A model generated the notes under the pieces. It did not search any database and was not told the DNA's origin. It saw nothing but the letters and a program-made list of their open reading frames with translations. Source: Epiperipatus broadwayi (taxonomy: Eukaryota; Onychophora; Udeonychophora; Euonychophora; Peripatidae). From it: DNA of 64,000 nt. Both the position numbers and the translations under genes were made by a program. The stretch spans positions 689,501 through 753,500 of the forward strand of contig JAQFVV010000028.1 in assembly GCA_028023455.1 (NCBI GenBank), in the 5' to 3' direction. Of the stretch, positions 1 to 11,439 are shown piece by piece. Positions within the stretch are counted from its first letter, which is position 1. The number at the start of each line of letters is the position of its first letter.

Positions 1-810
1 ATTTATAACCAAGCTAACGATGTTGGTTTTTTGTCTGGATAGCCAGCCCAATTAGTCATTCAATATTGGATAGTAAAAGGAATATTTAGCCATTCATAGT
101 TAGAGGATAAGCATAGATGAAAAACGTCTTAAATCCTTCCCATCTAGAAATTAACAAGTTTGGCGACCACTACCTTTTGCCCTGCAATTCCCCTCTACAT
201 GAGTCTATATATATGCTGTTGCCTAGCAATTTGAAGGTTGGTTTACCATCACTTATTATATATTTTGTATCGTCATGATAAAAATCAAAATATTCCACAA
301 GAATGCAAAAAGAAAAAAGACCAATTAATTGAATGATAATTTATTGTTTAAATTTTATTTTAAGCACAAACTACTGACTGTCCATCATTTTTCAGCATTT
401 CTGTTTATTCCATATTTTATTAAGAAAAGGACAATCAATAGTAATGGAAATACGATTCTTTTTATCCTTTTATTATAACAGATATTTCAAAAATATTAAA
501 AACTTTTACTTTCAATGATGACTAATGTGGATACATAAACTATTAATAACCTTTCATTATATATAACAGAAAATAAATTCAATATAAATTTTTGAAATAT
601 ATTGATTTCATTACCTGTTTTATACATGAAGAGATATTAAGAATTAATGCAGCAATTTTAGACGTCATTGGCAATTACAATTTAATATTCCTAAAAAAAC
701 TGATGTAATAAAAGAATTACATTTACACGTGTTTTTACCAATTTATTATTTATATTTCTATAAAAGACATTCGGTTAGTAATAGCAGCATTTCACGAAAT
801 TCCACTTTAA
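1..810. other. A+T-rich DNA, no feature seen
   Basis: Both strands were read. There is no ORF of note, no recognised repeat and only short A/T runs. Confidence 0.5.
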
Positions 811-1580
811 ACAATATGACAAGATCAGCATAACTCTTCACTCTAGTGCCATCTAGTGTCAACTTGAGTAATCAGTAATGAATAGATTCTTAGTATTTAA
901 ACCCCCATTCTCTGACATATTTCTGACTAATGAGCCTTAGAATTCAAAATTGGAAGAAATGCTGTTTGCACCCAGCAACTGTTTTTAACTCCATTTTATC
1001 TTTCAAACTGAAAACTTAAAATTCAAATCAAACAAAGGTTTGAATCTCAATCAACCTATTTAAACAGTATAATATAAATACAGTTCTGTAAATATTTACT
1101 TTGTTAGCTTCAGTACTGTGAGCACTTTATTCTTCTGGCTAAATAATGTTAATAATAAGCTTAAAGAATATGATATGACAAGAGCAGTTCTCTGGAGCCA
1201 TCTGGTGCAAACTTGAATAATTAATGATTACCAGGTGAATATGAAACTCTGCTATTAGCATTTAATTCCCCATCTTGCCTTTATTAACAAACTGGATTCA
1301 GATTTATATAACAAGTTCAAGTAGGTTGATTTGGATTCAAAATCAGACTGATTTGAATTTCAAGTTTTTATCTTGCTGGATAAAATGGAGTTAAAAGCAG
1401 CTTCTGGATCATGTATGCATTACTTTGAGGCCCAAGATTTATTGATAAAAGGAAAAGCAAGAAACCAGACTGAAAATGGGTATTTAAATATTAAGGGTAG
1501 GAATTTTATATGTTGATTGCTCAAACTTGCAGTAGATAGCACTAGCGTTATGAACTGTTCTTATCTTATGCTCAATAGTA
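811..1580. mobile_element. Family B foldback element
   Basis: The left arm (about 811-1080) and right arm (about 1300-1580) are inverted copies of one another. Both carry the pieces 'gccatctagtg' (or its variant), 'tttaaaccccatt', 'aactccattttatc' and 'aggttgatt', in opposite orientation. A second left-type head lies in direct orientation at about 1155-1290, so the element is a nested or rearranged foldback. No coding capacity is visible. The right arm keeps a decayed hammerhead-like core (TTGATAA, then GAAACCAGAC at about 1450-1485) of the type that is intact in families A and C. Inference: a non-autonomous relative of A and C. Confidence 0.65.
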
Positions 1581-2089
1581 TGATATCTTTTCATTCTCAC
1601 ATTATTTAACCTATTTTTTCTTTATCTGAAGATATATGCTGAATGTAACTAAGCGGTGAACAAAAGCTTATATAATATAAATGCAAATGAAGTGATTTAA
1701 ATATTTAGCTAATCAATAGCTGCAGTTTAGCAGTGCTATCTAATCAACAATAATAAAACCTATCAATTATGGACTTTCTTTATCATCTCTTGTATGTATA
1801 CTTTTTATTACTGTATACACATGTAAAAGTATCACATGAATCTACCCAATCTATGTAGAATCTATATTTGATAAGCTAGAGAACCTTGCTTTCTACTCCA
1901 TGCACCATATAGACTTGGTATATGGAGCCATGCAAGTTCTAGGAGTATTGGTCAATAAAAAATAGTCAATTTTTTGGGGTGTTCGCAAGACGTTTGACCA
2001 CTGGAAGTGTTGAACCTTAAACTGTGATCTATATGACTTAAGGGCATCACTGACCACAAGCATTCATTAAAAGCCCATGTGGTTGATTT
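1581..2089. other. A+T-rich DNA with a weak hairpin
   Basis: An imperfect hairpin lies around 1896-1946 (tactcc ... ggagta). No gene or repeat family is recognised otherwise. Confidence 0.35.
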
Positions 2090-2180
2090 TATGATTCAGC
2101 GATAGATTCTGGACCACCAAGTCCATGAATTATAACTCCAACTGACATTTCTATTACTCAAACTTTTTGTGAACTCACAC
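2090..2180 (+). mobile_element. Family F SINE fragment
   Basis: The order 'gcgatagattctggac', 'aagtccatgaatta', 'ctgacatttct', 'gtgaactc' matches the head and body of the tRNA-derived repeat F that is arrayed at 37.9-38.7 kb. The copy is diverged and lacks the A+T-rich tail. Confidence 0.5.
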
Positions 2181-2181
2181 A

Positions 2182-2396
2182 GAGGCTAAACTCTCCATAC
2201 AGTAGTGCCACTCAGTGGAAGCCAGAGTAATAAATGGATGGAAGAATGTTTGTGCATAAAATCTCCATCTAGTGCCTACTCATCCAAAATCCCCAGTCTA
2301 GTTTCTAGCTTTTGGCTTTCATCGGTGAGGAGCTTTGGATCTGAGAGCATTGCATCTAGATCTTAGGATGTAATGTAATCCTCCAGCAGCATAAAG
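2182..2396 (+). mobile_element. Family A element copy
   Basis: This copy covers the core of family A: 'ctccatacagtagtgcca', 'aatggatg', 'gtgcataaaat', 'ctagtgcctactcatcc', 'ctagtttctagct', 'atctgagagca', and a terminal imperfect palindrome around 'tagatcttaggat', ending 'cctccagcagc'. There is no ORF. The same module recurs at least ten times in the window. The opposite strand contains a decayed hammerhead ribozyme. Confidence 0.85.
2290..2331 (-). ncRNA. Hammerhead ribozyme, decayed (family A)
   Basis: Read on the minus strand, stem I is preserved (TCCTCA pairs with TGGGGA), but the core has CCGATGA instead of CTGATGA and the cleavage triplet is GAC instead of GTC. Both changes are expected to abolish cleavage. 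Confidence 0.4.
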
Positions 2397-3045
2397 AATG
2401 ATTATCAGATTTTTATGAACTCCTGAACAATAAATCATTTGATTGTAATTTTTTTTATGAATAAATATTATTACACAATAATTAACGATCGTAATCAGTT
2501 TTTGGCTTATTTTGGTGAGAAAGTGCAATTTTTCAATGTATTCACACATTTAAAACCTTGGATTCATATTTATTCAATCTAATAAATATGTTCTGTAGTT
2601 TAATAAATTTATAACTGAGGAAAGTAAAAAAATATCTAACTTTTGGCAGTTGAAAACACCTATTGCCTCAATTTGACATTGGTTGTTCATAACCTCTTGA
2701 ATAACTGACATATGCTAATTATTATTACTTGAAAAATGTTCTTTTCGATCAAACTAACTGCCTTACTTTTAGCAGGGACTAGTTTTGTGATTTGTTATGA
2801 AAAAACTTTTTATTAAGATTATATTAATTCAATAACTGCAGGGGAAGAGAACAAAAAAAACATTTCTGTTATCAGTACCAAACAGTCATTTGTTTGATAA
2901 ACATTATCCTTCACCCTTTCAACATATGGTTCGAGGTGACAGTAATTTTCTTAGTTAAAGTTTTGCTTCCAGTTTTAAAAAAAGAGCAGCAATTAGAAAA
3001 AATGTACCTCAGAAAAAAAGTTTTTCGCAGAAGTTAAAAGACAGT
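2397..3045. other. A+T-rich DNA, nothing recognised
   Basis: Just after the family A copy there is a short stretch resembling the family F tail ('tatgaactcctgaacaataa', about 2416-2435). Nothing else is supported. Confidence 0.4.
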
Positions 3046-3078
3046 GTGAAAGTCTGAGTTCAAACCCCCTATATATTA
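3046..3078 (+). mobile_element. Family D terminal fragment
   Basis: 'gaaagtctgagttcaaa' followed by 'ccccctata' matches the right end of family D, the part that resembles a tRNA B box (GTTCAAATCC). Only this end is left. Confidence 0.45.
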
Positions 3079-3149
3079 CATATTGGAGTGCAAGTATTTT
3101 TTAAAGCCTGTACAGTAGAAAAAAAGTAATATATTAAAATATTAAAGAC

Positions 3150-3240
3150 AGGATAATAAATTAGCATGTTTTCTATGTGGATGTATTTATATTCTACGGA
3201 TTGTTTGATGTAATTATTGCAAAATTCATCTCTAGCGAAT
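3150..3240 (+). pseudogene. LINE 3'-end remnant (zinc-finger tail)
   Basis: This segment closely resembles 12558-12640. Both decode in broken frames to a Cys-x2-Cys segment (about 'CFLCGCI') followed by a degenerate His/Cys-containing tail, as at the C-terminus of one group of metazoan LINE reverse transcriptase proteins. Only this tail is present. Confidence 0.4.
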
Positions 3241-4464
3241 TATTACTTTAGAATTGGAATGACCACATTCGCTGGTGTGTAATAAGTTGCTACTGCTACA
3301 TAATTAAAGAAATACAATGTAAATGAAAGCATATGCATATGAATCACCAGGAAGATAGCCGTCACCCCATCTCCCAACTTTTGCTACTGATGCGTATGAT
3401 ATATGCAAACCAGTTTTCTGGCTTCCTTTTAATTTTTTGCAAGAATAGTTTATACGTAAAATTCGGTTTAAAATTTGCTTTTTTCAATATTAAAATATTT
3501 TTCTTCTCTTTCTGAAGGTCAATATTTATATGAGAAACACAAATGAAATAAATTAACCGCTGCGCTCGAAAAGATAAACAAGAGAAGGAAAAGTCGTCAT
3601 TAAGTTGATATTCATTTTTTTGATCCGCATTTTTGATTTTTTTTTTAATGTTATAATAATGACTTCCCAAATCAAGCATTTCTGTAATAATTGAAAAAGA
3701 AGGAATAACATTTTTTTAAAAAAAATTCAATGACAATTAAAAAAAAAATTAAACTACAGAATAGAGAAAAAAAGATTTAAAATATGATAGATGTTGAGAA
3801 TTTTATCGTACTTTTTTTTTCCATTTTTATGGAAAACTTGAAAAGGTTTTTCATTATATTTTTTTTCATAGAATATCGGAGTAGAATATGAACCGAAATG
3901 AAACATTTATGAATATTATTTTTAAACGTTTCTTATATATATAGAATAAGTTTTTAAAAGCACACAAAAAATAAACATTATTAGATAAAATGTAAGTATT
4001 CAATATTTTAGTATAATTAATATGTCTTTGCTGAGCATCTAATGATTGTGTTAGTTTTTATGTTCGAATAGATATTTATATAAATATCCCCCATTAATTT
4101 CCATATCAACAAAAGATGTAGTTAGAGTACACAAAAGATTGTAAATAATACCCTCCTAGATTATTGAATTTAATTTCTTAATTGGAAATAGAAAATAATA
4201 TATTTTAAAAAAGAAAGGATTTTATCAAACTGCCTATAATTTAAAAATTTATTATTATGCTAAGGCAGAATTTTCAACAAGTTTTTTTCCTAATAAAACT
4301 AATTGAAAGAAAATCATAATGTAGTAATATGTTTGTTCAGTAGATTTTGTTTTATTTCAAAGATTTAAAAAAAAATGCTGTAGGCTTATAATTTTAAATT
4401 CCGTGATTAAATCGATCGATTATAATATTAAATATTCAATAATTATAATATATTAGTTCACCAG
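3241..4464. other. A+T-rich DNA, nothing recognised
   Basis: Runs of A and T dominate. Overlapping ORFs on opposite strands at 3333-3679 are rich in K, F, I and N, have no family motif, and look like products of A+T composition. Confidence 0.45.
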
Positions 4465-4808
4465 ACACATAACTTAAACAATAAGAAGTTCTCCACCCTA
4501 CTGCCATCTAGTATAATCTTGAGTAATTACTGATTATCATCTGCAACTAAAAACCCCATCCTTACTATTTAAATTCGCATCCTTTTAGACTGGTTTTGGA
4601 TTTTGCCTTTATCAATGAGCCTTAAGACAATCTTTATTTTTTTCTAATTTAAATTTCAGGTTTTCTTGATAGGCAAGCAGGTCTGAGAATAAAATAAAGT
4701 CATATATCACATGACTTAATTTGATAAGCTTGTAATTATAAACTAAAAGAAAGAACGGTTTATCAATAAATGCAAGAGAAAACATTTAAAATCTCTATCT
4801 AGAAATTA

Positions 4809-4850
4809 TCCCCAGACGGGTTTCTAGTTATTGGTTTTCCTCAATAAGGC
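4809..4850 (-). ncRNA. Hammerhead ribozyme, family C left arm
   Basis: On the minus strand the core is TTGAGGA (first C replaced by T), then a short stem II, GAAAC, CC and GTC. Stem I pairs over five positions with G-T wobbles (CCTTA with TGGGG). The C-to-T core change probably weakens or kills it; the cleavage triplet and stem III (AC/GT) are intact. Confidence 0.5.
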
Positions 4851-5074
4851 ATTCAGATATTTCAGACATTAAATCCAAATTAATAAGTCAAAGCCAACAC
4901 TTATTTGTTGGTTAACTTTCAGGTAGAAAATCTGAAATTTTCAGGCACCTATATTTCTTCAAATCCAGCTATATACGTGTCTGAAAATTTCAGATTTTCT
5001 ACTTGAAAGTTAACTATCAGATAAGTGCTGTCTTTGAGTTGATAATTTTGATCTAGTTTCTGAAATATCCTAGT

Positions 5075-5115
5075 GCCTCACTGAGGAAAGTCAATAGCTA
5101 GAAACCGGTCTGGGA
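5075..5115 (+). ncRNA. Hammerhead ribozyme, family C right arm
   Basis: CTGAGGA is at 5081-5087, GAAAC at 5101-5105, and the cleavage triplet GTC ends at 5110. Stem III is the small palindrome ACCGGT. Stem I pairs CTCA with TGGG. Stem II (AGTC...AGCT) gives only about three pairs. The core matches the CUGANGA/GAAA consensus, so activity is possible. Confidence 0.65.
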
Positions 5116-5394
5116 TGTGGGATGATTTCTAAATAGAGATTTTAAATATTTTCTCTTGTAGTATTATCGATAAATCTTCTTAGAGCTATTGGCACATTCT
5201 TTATTTTAGATTTGAGAATGTTGGATTTAAATATTAAAGATATAAATTTTATATACATATGATAATCACTGATTACTCAAGTTTACACTAGATGATACTA
5301 GAGTGGAGAGCTACTCATATTGTTTACACTTAGTTTTAATATTATAATCTAGGTAAATAAAGTACTTGCAGTTAATGAAGAACGGAACATACAA

Positions 5395-5690
5395 AAACAA
5401 TTACTGAACTTGGTTCAGACCTATATAACTATTTAAGCATGATGACTTGGGGATATCTTAAGATTAATTTGAATTCCAAGCTTTTACTTTGATGGTTACA
5501 TGGAGTTAAAGGTGATTTTGCTGTATTTTCTCTGATTTTGAATCCCAGGCATCACTGATAAAACTAAAACTAGTCTGAGTATGGGAATTTAAATATGGAT
5601 AGAGATTTTATCTGATTATCATTCACTAATTAAGCTTACAATAGATGGCACTAGATGCATATAGCAAAATCTTTACTATTGTTTATAAAC
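5395..5690 (-). mobile_element. Family B element, minus orientation
   Basis: Inverted family B landmarks occur in order: 'catggagttaaag', 'cactgataaaacta', 'actagtctgag', 'tgggaatttaaat', and 'gatggcactagatg' at the end. The start ('ttggttcagacctatataac') matches the centre of family C, another sign that B and C are related. The hammerhead segment has lost most of stem II. Confidence 0.6.
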
Positions 5691-7190
5691 AATGCTTACA
5701 TATTATATTAAAGAGCAATGATTACTATACAAAATGCAAACATATGATGAAATTTACTTATAACTTATAAAAAAAATTATATAATATACAGATTTAAAAT
5801 ACTGTCCATTTTTATTTGCAATGGGAGTTTCATATACAAATTTATGATATGATATAAAACAAATCATATTTGAATAATTTATATTATACTGTTTAAGGTT
5901 ATTTACAATTTTCATTCGTATGAGTTTATATTTACAATATATTTTAGCTTTCTTGTATTTTATTAACCATTTCTGAGTGTGGACCACACTAACATGTTGT
6001 TCATGTGTCATGGTTTTAACTCATTCTCTAACCTATTTTTAATGTTATTTTGCCAATTTTAGTTATTTTACTGAGAAAACTGTACTGAATAATGCTGCCA
6101 TCTTTAGAATATTTTTTAAAGTAATAAATCAATAATATTTAAATTTAGCATTATAACAATAAGATAAATCCTGCTTTCCAAGGTCCTGATTCTTTGTTTC
6201 TTGTTCTTCTCACAAGACAATGTTTGTCAATTATTTTAACAGTTCTATTTCTTCATTTTGATTTTGAAAATGAAAACATATATTTTCTATTCTTCTTTTA
6301 CACATTTGTTATTTTTTTCACAAAATATTTGTGAAATATTAATTATTTTAGAAGAATACTTTAAATTTTAGTAGACAATACTTATTTTACACGAAGACAA
6401 AGAAATCAATAATGTACAGCTGCACTTTATAATTGAATGACAAACATTCATTTTACGTTTACTACTGTAAATTATTTTCATTAGTTATAAATAGAAATTT
6501 ATTTTTTAATAAACTTTTATTTACTTTAATAATATAACAAATTATTAATTTGCATTTTAGAAACTAAACTAAAACAAATATAATTTTAAAAAATAAATAT
6601 ATTTTCACAGCTGATTCTGTAATTGACCAATCAAAAGTTAGGAACTTTAATTCAAACTGTCAATAAGGATATTGTACTAAGAAAGAGTTAAATGTAGCTA
6701 AATCGAAGCTAGAACTATAAGATTATTTTTTATATAATATAGTGTTCAATCAATTAGAGTTTGTACTGATATAATTTTTTTACTTATTTAATATTAAAAA
6801 TTACTTTTCAAATAAAACAATGGAAATATTTTATGAATGACAAAATTATCACATGAAATAAAAAATTGCTTACATTTCTTATTTTCCATCGTGCAAATTT
6901 AAGTACTTCAAAAATTATATTTTTGATCATGCAGTAAAGCTGCAAAACATGCCCTTTTCATATATACTATTTATATATTACCCAAAGAAATAAAAAAAAA
7001 AGCAATAATGTAAAGAAAATTATTAAAATAATAAAAATCATAAATTTAACAAATTTTATAATATATCAATAGTCATTTTTTTTAAATATTTTTGAATATA
7101 TATTTTATTCTTCATATTTTTTCTCAATTTTTATGAAATAAAATATTTTCTTTAATGGTGAGTAAAAATGATTTTTATTTGTCATTCATT
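5691..7190. other. A+T-rich DNA, nothing recognised
   Basis: No repeat family or coding signal was found. The 85-codon minus ORF at 5754-6011 is low complexity in composition and has no motif. Confidence 0.45.
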
Positions 7191-7220
7191 AGACTAAAGA
7201 TTATCCACTTAATAAATAAC

Positions 7221-7440
7221 ATTTCTGTAGTTTTCACTACACCATTCTCACACATGGTAGGGACCTATCCCCTTTTAACACCTTGTACAAAAATACAGTC
7301 ATAAACATATGACAACAGATATATGAAAAAGTTGTGATTTCTAAGTTGCACATTTCATGCTAAATCAGCATGCATCAGTTAGTTGTGATCACAGTCTTGT
7401 GTGAAAGTGGTGTAGTGAAAATTATGCTACAGAAATATTA
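7221..7440. repeat. Inverted repeat, possible MITE
   Basis: 'ttctgtag', 'ttttcactacacca' and 'ctcacac' at 7221-7256 recur inverted at 7399-7440. The spacer is about 140 bp and has no recognised coding content. The 67-codon ORF beginning inside it (7370-7573) has no recognisable domain. Confidence 0.5.
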
Positions 7441-7871
7441 TTCTGAAAGTTGCATGGTTCACAAAATAAACAAGAAATTTAGACAAAAAAATGAGACTCT
7501 GAAATGGGTAATGAAGAGTGGGGCTAACTGTATAGATTCTGAAATTAATATAGACTTAAAAACATCAAAATAACTGGAGATGCCATTTCCTCTGAAAATA
7601 AGACTGCTAGGACATTTCTTTATGGGTAGGGGAAATAACCAAAGATATGAATATTAGCCCAAGTGTGCTTATTTCCAATGACATTAGGCTCTTTTAATAT
7701 GTAAATAGATAGAAATGTTATTTTTGGCACTAATTTTATTTACTGAAATAAAGATACATTACAATAAGGTTTTTATTTTTTGAGTGAAATGTGAATAAGC
7801 AAACACAAACATAATAAGTGTATCACATGACCTCATCACAGGATTCCAACTTACATATTACTGTTTCAGCA

Positions 7872-8012
7872 GTGTACTCTTTTTTCTTTTCCTACAACTA
7901 TGCCACCTACTGTAAATTTTACTAACTAATAGTTGCCAGGATTATTATCTAGCATGTATTGCTTAATAAATTTTACCATAGGTGGCATAGCTGTACTAAA
8001 AGAAAAACAGTA
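7872..8012. mobile_element. Short foldback/MITE
   Basis: Arms of about 50 bp are inverted copies: 'tttcttttcctacaactatg' with 'ccacctactgtaaa' on the left, and the inverse with 'ataggtggcatagctgta' on the right. The spacer is about 40 bp. It is too small to code for anything. Confidence 0.7.
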
Positions 8013-8411
8013 AATATATCTAAAAAAGTGTACTCGTAATTTATTGTCAATAATTGCAATATTTTTCTTTAGTTTTGTTTCTATTATAATTTTAATTTAT
8101 ATATGCATACTATACATATGCAAAAGCATTTGTTTTTATATATACATGTTGAAAATTACTGTGTACTTCTAGAACAATAAACAATAACTAACTATTATTT
8201 TATAACCAAAGATTATCAACAAAGCACAAGTTATTATCAACTGCATATGATATATAATGAACTTGGAAAAATAATAAAATAAATATAACAACTTTACTAT
8301 TAACTTCAAATATATTTCATTTTTATTATTACATTTCAATTACAGATAATGTTTTTAAAAGTAAAAAAAATAGCTTTAGAAAAAAAATTTTTTTTGTAAT
8401 AATATATCATA

Positions 8412-8645
8412 AATTATAGGAAATTTGAACCCAGACCTTCAAGCTTTCTTCAGATATCCAACCTATTTCATACAACTGATACATACATGTGAAAAAAGAG
8501 AAATGATCTTCAACTAATATGAATGCTGATTCAGCATGAAATATGTATATTGGAGGTCATTTATCTTTTTCACATGTGTATCAGTTGTATGAGATAGGTT
8601 GGATAGCTAAAGAGAGCTTGAAAGTCTGGGTTCAAATCCCCTATA
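8412..8645. mobile_element. Family D palindrome
   Basis: Two inverted family D ends meet near 8526-8535. Each arm carries the tRNA-like end ('gaacccagac', 'tcaagct', 'cacatgtgaaaaa', 'catttc'). The joint is 'gctgattcagc', which is the stem II hairpin of the D hammerhead, so each half keeps only the GAAA side of the ribozyme. The arms differ at several positions, so the palindrome is not recent. Confidence 0.75.
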
Positions 8646-8689
8646 ATTATATCTAAACTACAGGGATATAAAATATATCTATATTTAAA

Positions 8690-9110
8690 TATTTCAGATT
8701 CCTGCCCATTCCTCTTCTGTATATTTAAATGGACAAGATCTTATACATTTGGGATCAGGATGACTTAAGGTCAACATGGGCATGACAATAAATAATACTG
8801 GAATCATCAAGAAATTTGGGCATTAGATGTTTAATGGTATAAAAAGCTGGAGAGTTAAATGATCCAGTAAATTGAAGCCTGTCCATTAAAGTTTGACAAT
8901 TTGCTATCTTAATATAAACCAAACACTGATTAGATATATGGTTGGAAGATGATCATCTGAATTGACTGATGAGGGCTGGTTCAGCATAAAATACATATAT
9001 TAGAGATCATTTATTTTTTTCTTATGTGAGCAGTCATGTATATCAGTTGTATGAGATAGGTTGGATAGCTGAAGAGAACTTGAAAGTCTGGGTACAAATG
9101 CCCTATAATT
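8690..9110 (+). mobile_element. Family D element, near full length
   Basis: This is the longest plus-strand D copy, and its left half is matched inverted by 28786-28990. Order: 'tatatttaaatggacaag', 'aagcctgtccattaaag', 'tatcttaatataa', a hammerhead (8962-9003), 'catttattttttt', 'atcagttgtatgag', and a tRNA-like end. In that end 'ggatagctgaagaga' resembles an A box and 'gggtacaaatgcc' a decayed B box. There is no ORF. Inference: an RNA-transcribed non-autonomous retroelement. Confidence 0.7.
8962..9003 (+). ncRNA. Hammerhead ribozyme, family D, damaged
   Basis: CTGATGA is at 8966-8972. Stem III is ATA/TAT, followed by A as the H residue. Stem I pairs TTGA with TTAG, replacing the CCAA/TTGG of other copies, so pairing is kept after sequence change. 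The GAAA box reads AAAA and stem II has one mismatch, so activity is doubtful. Confidence 0.5.
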
Positions 9111-9136
9111 ACAACTAAACTATATCTGTATTTATA

Positions 9137-9226
9137 TATATATATATATAGTGAATGCTACTCTGACGTTTATGTAAACAAAACATACGCTTGACCAGTG
9201 TTTTTGGTAGAACGTCATCTGTGGAC

Positions 9227-9262
<36 letters not shown>

Positions 9263-9265
9263 GCA
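9137..9265. repeat. (TA)n and (GA)n tracts
   Basis: (TA)n occurs at about 9137-9151 and 9226-9252, then a short (GA)n. The 75 bp between them match no family found here. Confidence 0.7.
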
Positions 9266-10089
9266 GTAGTGTTTATAATTAATAATTATCCATTACACAA
9301 GGAAAGATCACTAAATTGCTATAAATTTATAGATTATATATTTGTGTAAAGAGAGAAACAGTCACAAATGTAAAATAAAGGAGGCATAGCTTAATACACA
9401 AAATGAATACATAATGAACCAAAAATTAAATATAATCAGAAAAATATTTGTTCTCAGCAGATGAACTATGAATAAGATGAGAAAGCATTGAAAGTATACT
9501 TGTACAATAACTCTGTTTTAGTATTAGTAAGTTTTCTACAGGTATCTATAAGCAGCATTACACATGTTCATTTTCAAGTTGGATTCAAGAATATATTATC
9601 AAAAAACAGCTCAACATACATTTTTGTGAAAAAGCGAATTTTCTGAAAAAAAAAAAAATCATTATGAAGAATATTTTCTGTTTACAAAACACAGGTAAAA
9701 CCTATTCTGGATGTCCTATTGTGTTTGTAATAGAAATGACAATGAAATAGATGAAAGAAATTATGAAATCGGTGAAAGTACAACAGGGTATTCTCATAGT
9801 TTATACTACAAAATAGTACAGTGTAATTTTATTTTTTTAGAAAATACATGCATAATGATTACGACAATGAGTAATTGCATATTTTTTTCAACAATAAAGA
9901 AAAAAAACATCCAGAAACAGAATATCTCATATTATTGATTTATTTGTTATATATAACATATAATGCATGAATCCAAGATCAGTTCTTTTCACTCTATTTT
10001 AGAGGTACTTTTTGTGATTGAATTCGAGTTAATCATTGAATTCCAGATTTATGGTGCTTTAATATCCTTATTTTCCAACATGGCTTTGG
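9266..10089. other. A+T-rich DNA, nothing recognised
   Basis: Nothing is supported. The 75-codon ORF at 9711-9938 shows no motif. Confidence 0.4.
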
Positions 10090-10290
10090 CATTTGACTTT
10101 ATTAATGAAGATTAGAAATTCAAAGTTAATCATTGAATACCAAACCTCATCTTCAGACAAGGTTTTGACATTTGTCTTCATTGATGAAGATTTGAATTCA
10201 AATCTGCAATTAAAGCATTTATGCATCTAGCAATTACTTTTTACTCCTTTATGTAATTCAACCTTATAACCTAAAAAAAAAAAATAATTA
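10090..10290 (+). mobile_element. Family B, degenerate
   Basis: 'gcatttgactttattaatga' and 'tttttactcctttatgtaa' followed by a long A run resemble the middle of family B. An internal duplication of about 90 bp is visible ('tttgacttt...ttaatgaagatt', 'ttgtcttc...ttgatgaagatt'). Confidence 0.4.
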
Positions 10291-10461
10291 AACCCATGTT
10301 AATTTTCCCATAGTGATATAGATCTGACTAAAGGTCAATTATATATTTAAAGATTTTAGTTTTAGGTCATTGTTTTACTCTAATTTATAAATTCTTATTA
10401 TCCTCTTACCACAATTCATTTTCGAATTTTTTAGATGATCAAAAATAAGTTCAGATTAAAA

Positions 10462-10770
10462 CAATCACCACCATTTTCAGCTATCATCAATCCAATGCAG
10501 GATGAAAGTCTCTCCAATCCATATTCTCCGATTCCGATCTCTAGCCTCTCTTATTCACATCACCCCAGCACACTTTTTTATTTCATTCAGCCATCTCACA
10601 TATGATCTCTTTCTGGGTCTTTTACAATATTTTTGAATCTGGTTTAAGATTTCAACTGCCCATTTATTATCATCTATTCAAGCAAAATGTCCAGCCCAAC
10701 TCTATTTTAGATTCTCTAAGTTTTCAGTGACGTCATTAACACACGTTTATTCTCTCATCCATCTATTTTA
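10462..10770 (-). pseudogene. RTE-like LINE C-terminal fragment
   Basis: On the minus strand, broken frames give 'DDNKWAVEILN', then 'RPRKRSYVRWLNEIKK' and 'WRDFHPALD'. These match the 3' ends of the LINE copies at 25560 and 52000 ('DNNRWTVEI', 'KRSHV', 'HPAVD'-like). It is truncated at the 5' side, with stops, and non-functional. Confidence 0.65.
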
Positions 10771-11439
10771 CTTATATCTCTTCTTAAAACAATAAATAGG
10801 CATAAATATAAATGTATTTTATTTTACAAATCATTTATAAAACTATCAAATCTTATTAAAGGTTTAACAACTTATTCAACTTCATTTGCATTTCTAATAT
10901 TCTTTTGGGAATTTCCAAAATTCAGATTAATTCTTTTTAAAAAAGAAGCAAATTCTCCATACATGCAAAATTGAACTATTAAAATATTTCCCAACTATTG
11001 TTGTTTCTCTGCAGTATAAAAGAAAAAAGCATTATTCAGATGAATTAATATATGAAGCCCCCATCCTATCTAAATAAATACAAGTTTATAAACATTGAAG
11101 TATATATTAGCAATAAAATGTAAAGCTAATTATATAAAAAGTGCGTTTTATATCAAAAATTAATAGTTAATACTTTATTCTAATAAAAGTAAACGAATCA
11201 TTCTCGAGAGTTCACAGAGAGTTCACGTGAAGTTCGACCACCGGAAGCCGCAAAGGTAAGCTGGATTCATGGACCACATGATTACAGTTATTTATTATTT
11301 TTGTTAGCTATTTAAAATGTCTGTGCCAGGATAGGATATATTTAATTCGTCATAAAAAACAAAAGTCTTATAATCTTTAATAAATAAAAACTGTCGAAAA
11401 AGAAGAATTATCTTCACCCTATCTACCTCAGTCTTAAAT
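10771..11439. other. A+T-rich DNA
   Basis: Around 11200-11275 a less A+T-rich stretch has 'gagttcac' twice (11208, 11220) and 'ttcgaccaccggaag', which resembles 'tttgaccactggaag' at 1993-2007. This may be a further dispersed repeat. Nothing else was seen. Confidence 0.35.

Larger units (their letters stand above)
4465..5340. mobile_element. Nested foldback: family C inside family B ends
   Basis: The outer ends (about 4478-4540 and 5255-5325) are inverted copies of the family B head ('ctgccatctagt', 'cttgagtaat'). The inner block, 4738-5195, is a family C foldback. Its arms share 'gataaatgcaagagaaa'-type ends, 'aaatctctatctag', the hammerhead segment, 'tgaaattttcag' and 'aagttaac' in inverted order, meeting near 4960-4985. 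Both inner arms carry a hammerhead, each reading outward. There is no protein. Inference: either one long composite element or C arms flanked by B arms of the same superfamily. Confidence 0.75.

Noticed and set aside
3333-3679. Overlapping ORFs on both strands
   Set aside because: A+T-driven composition, no motif, and the antisense pair suggests chance.
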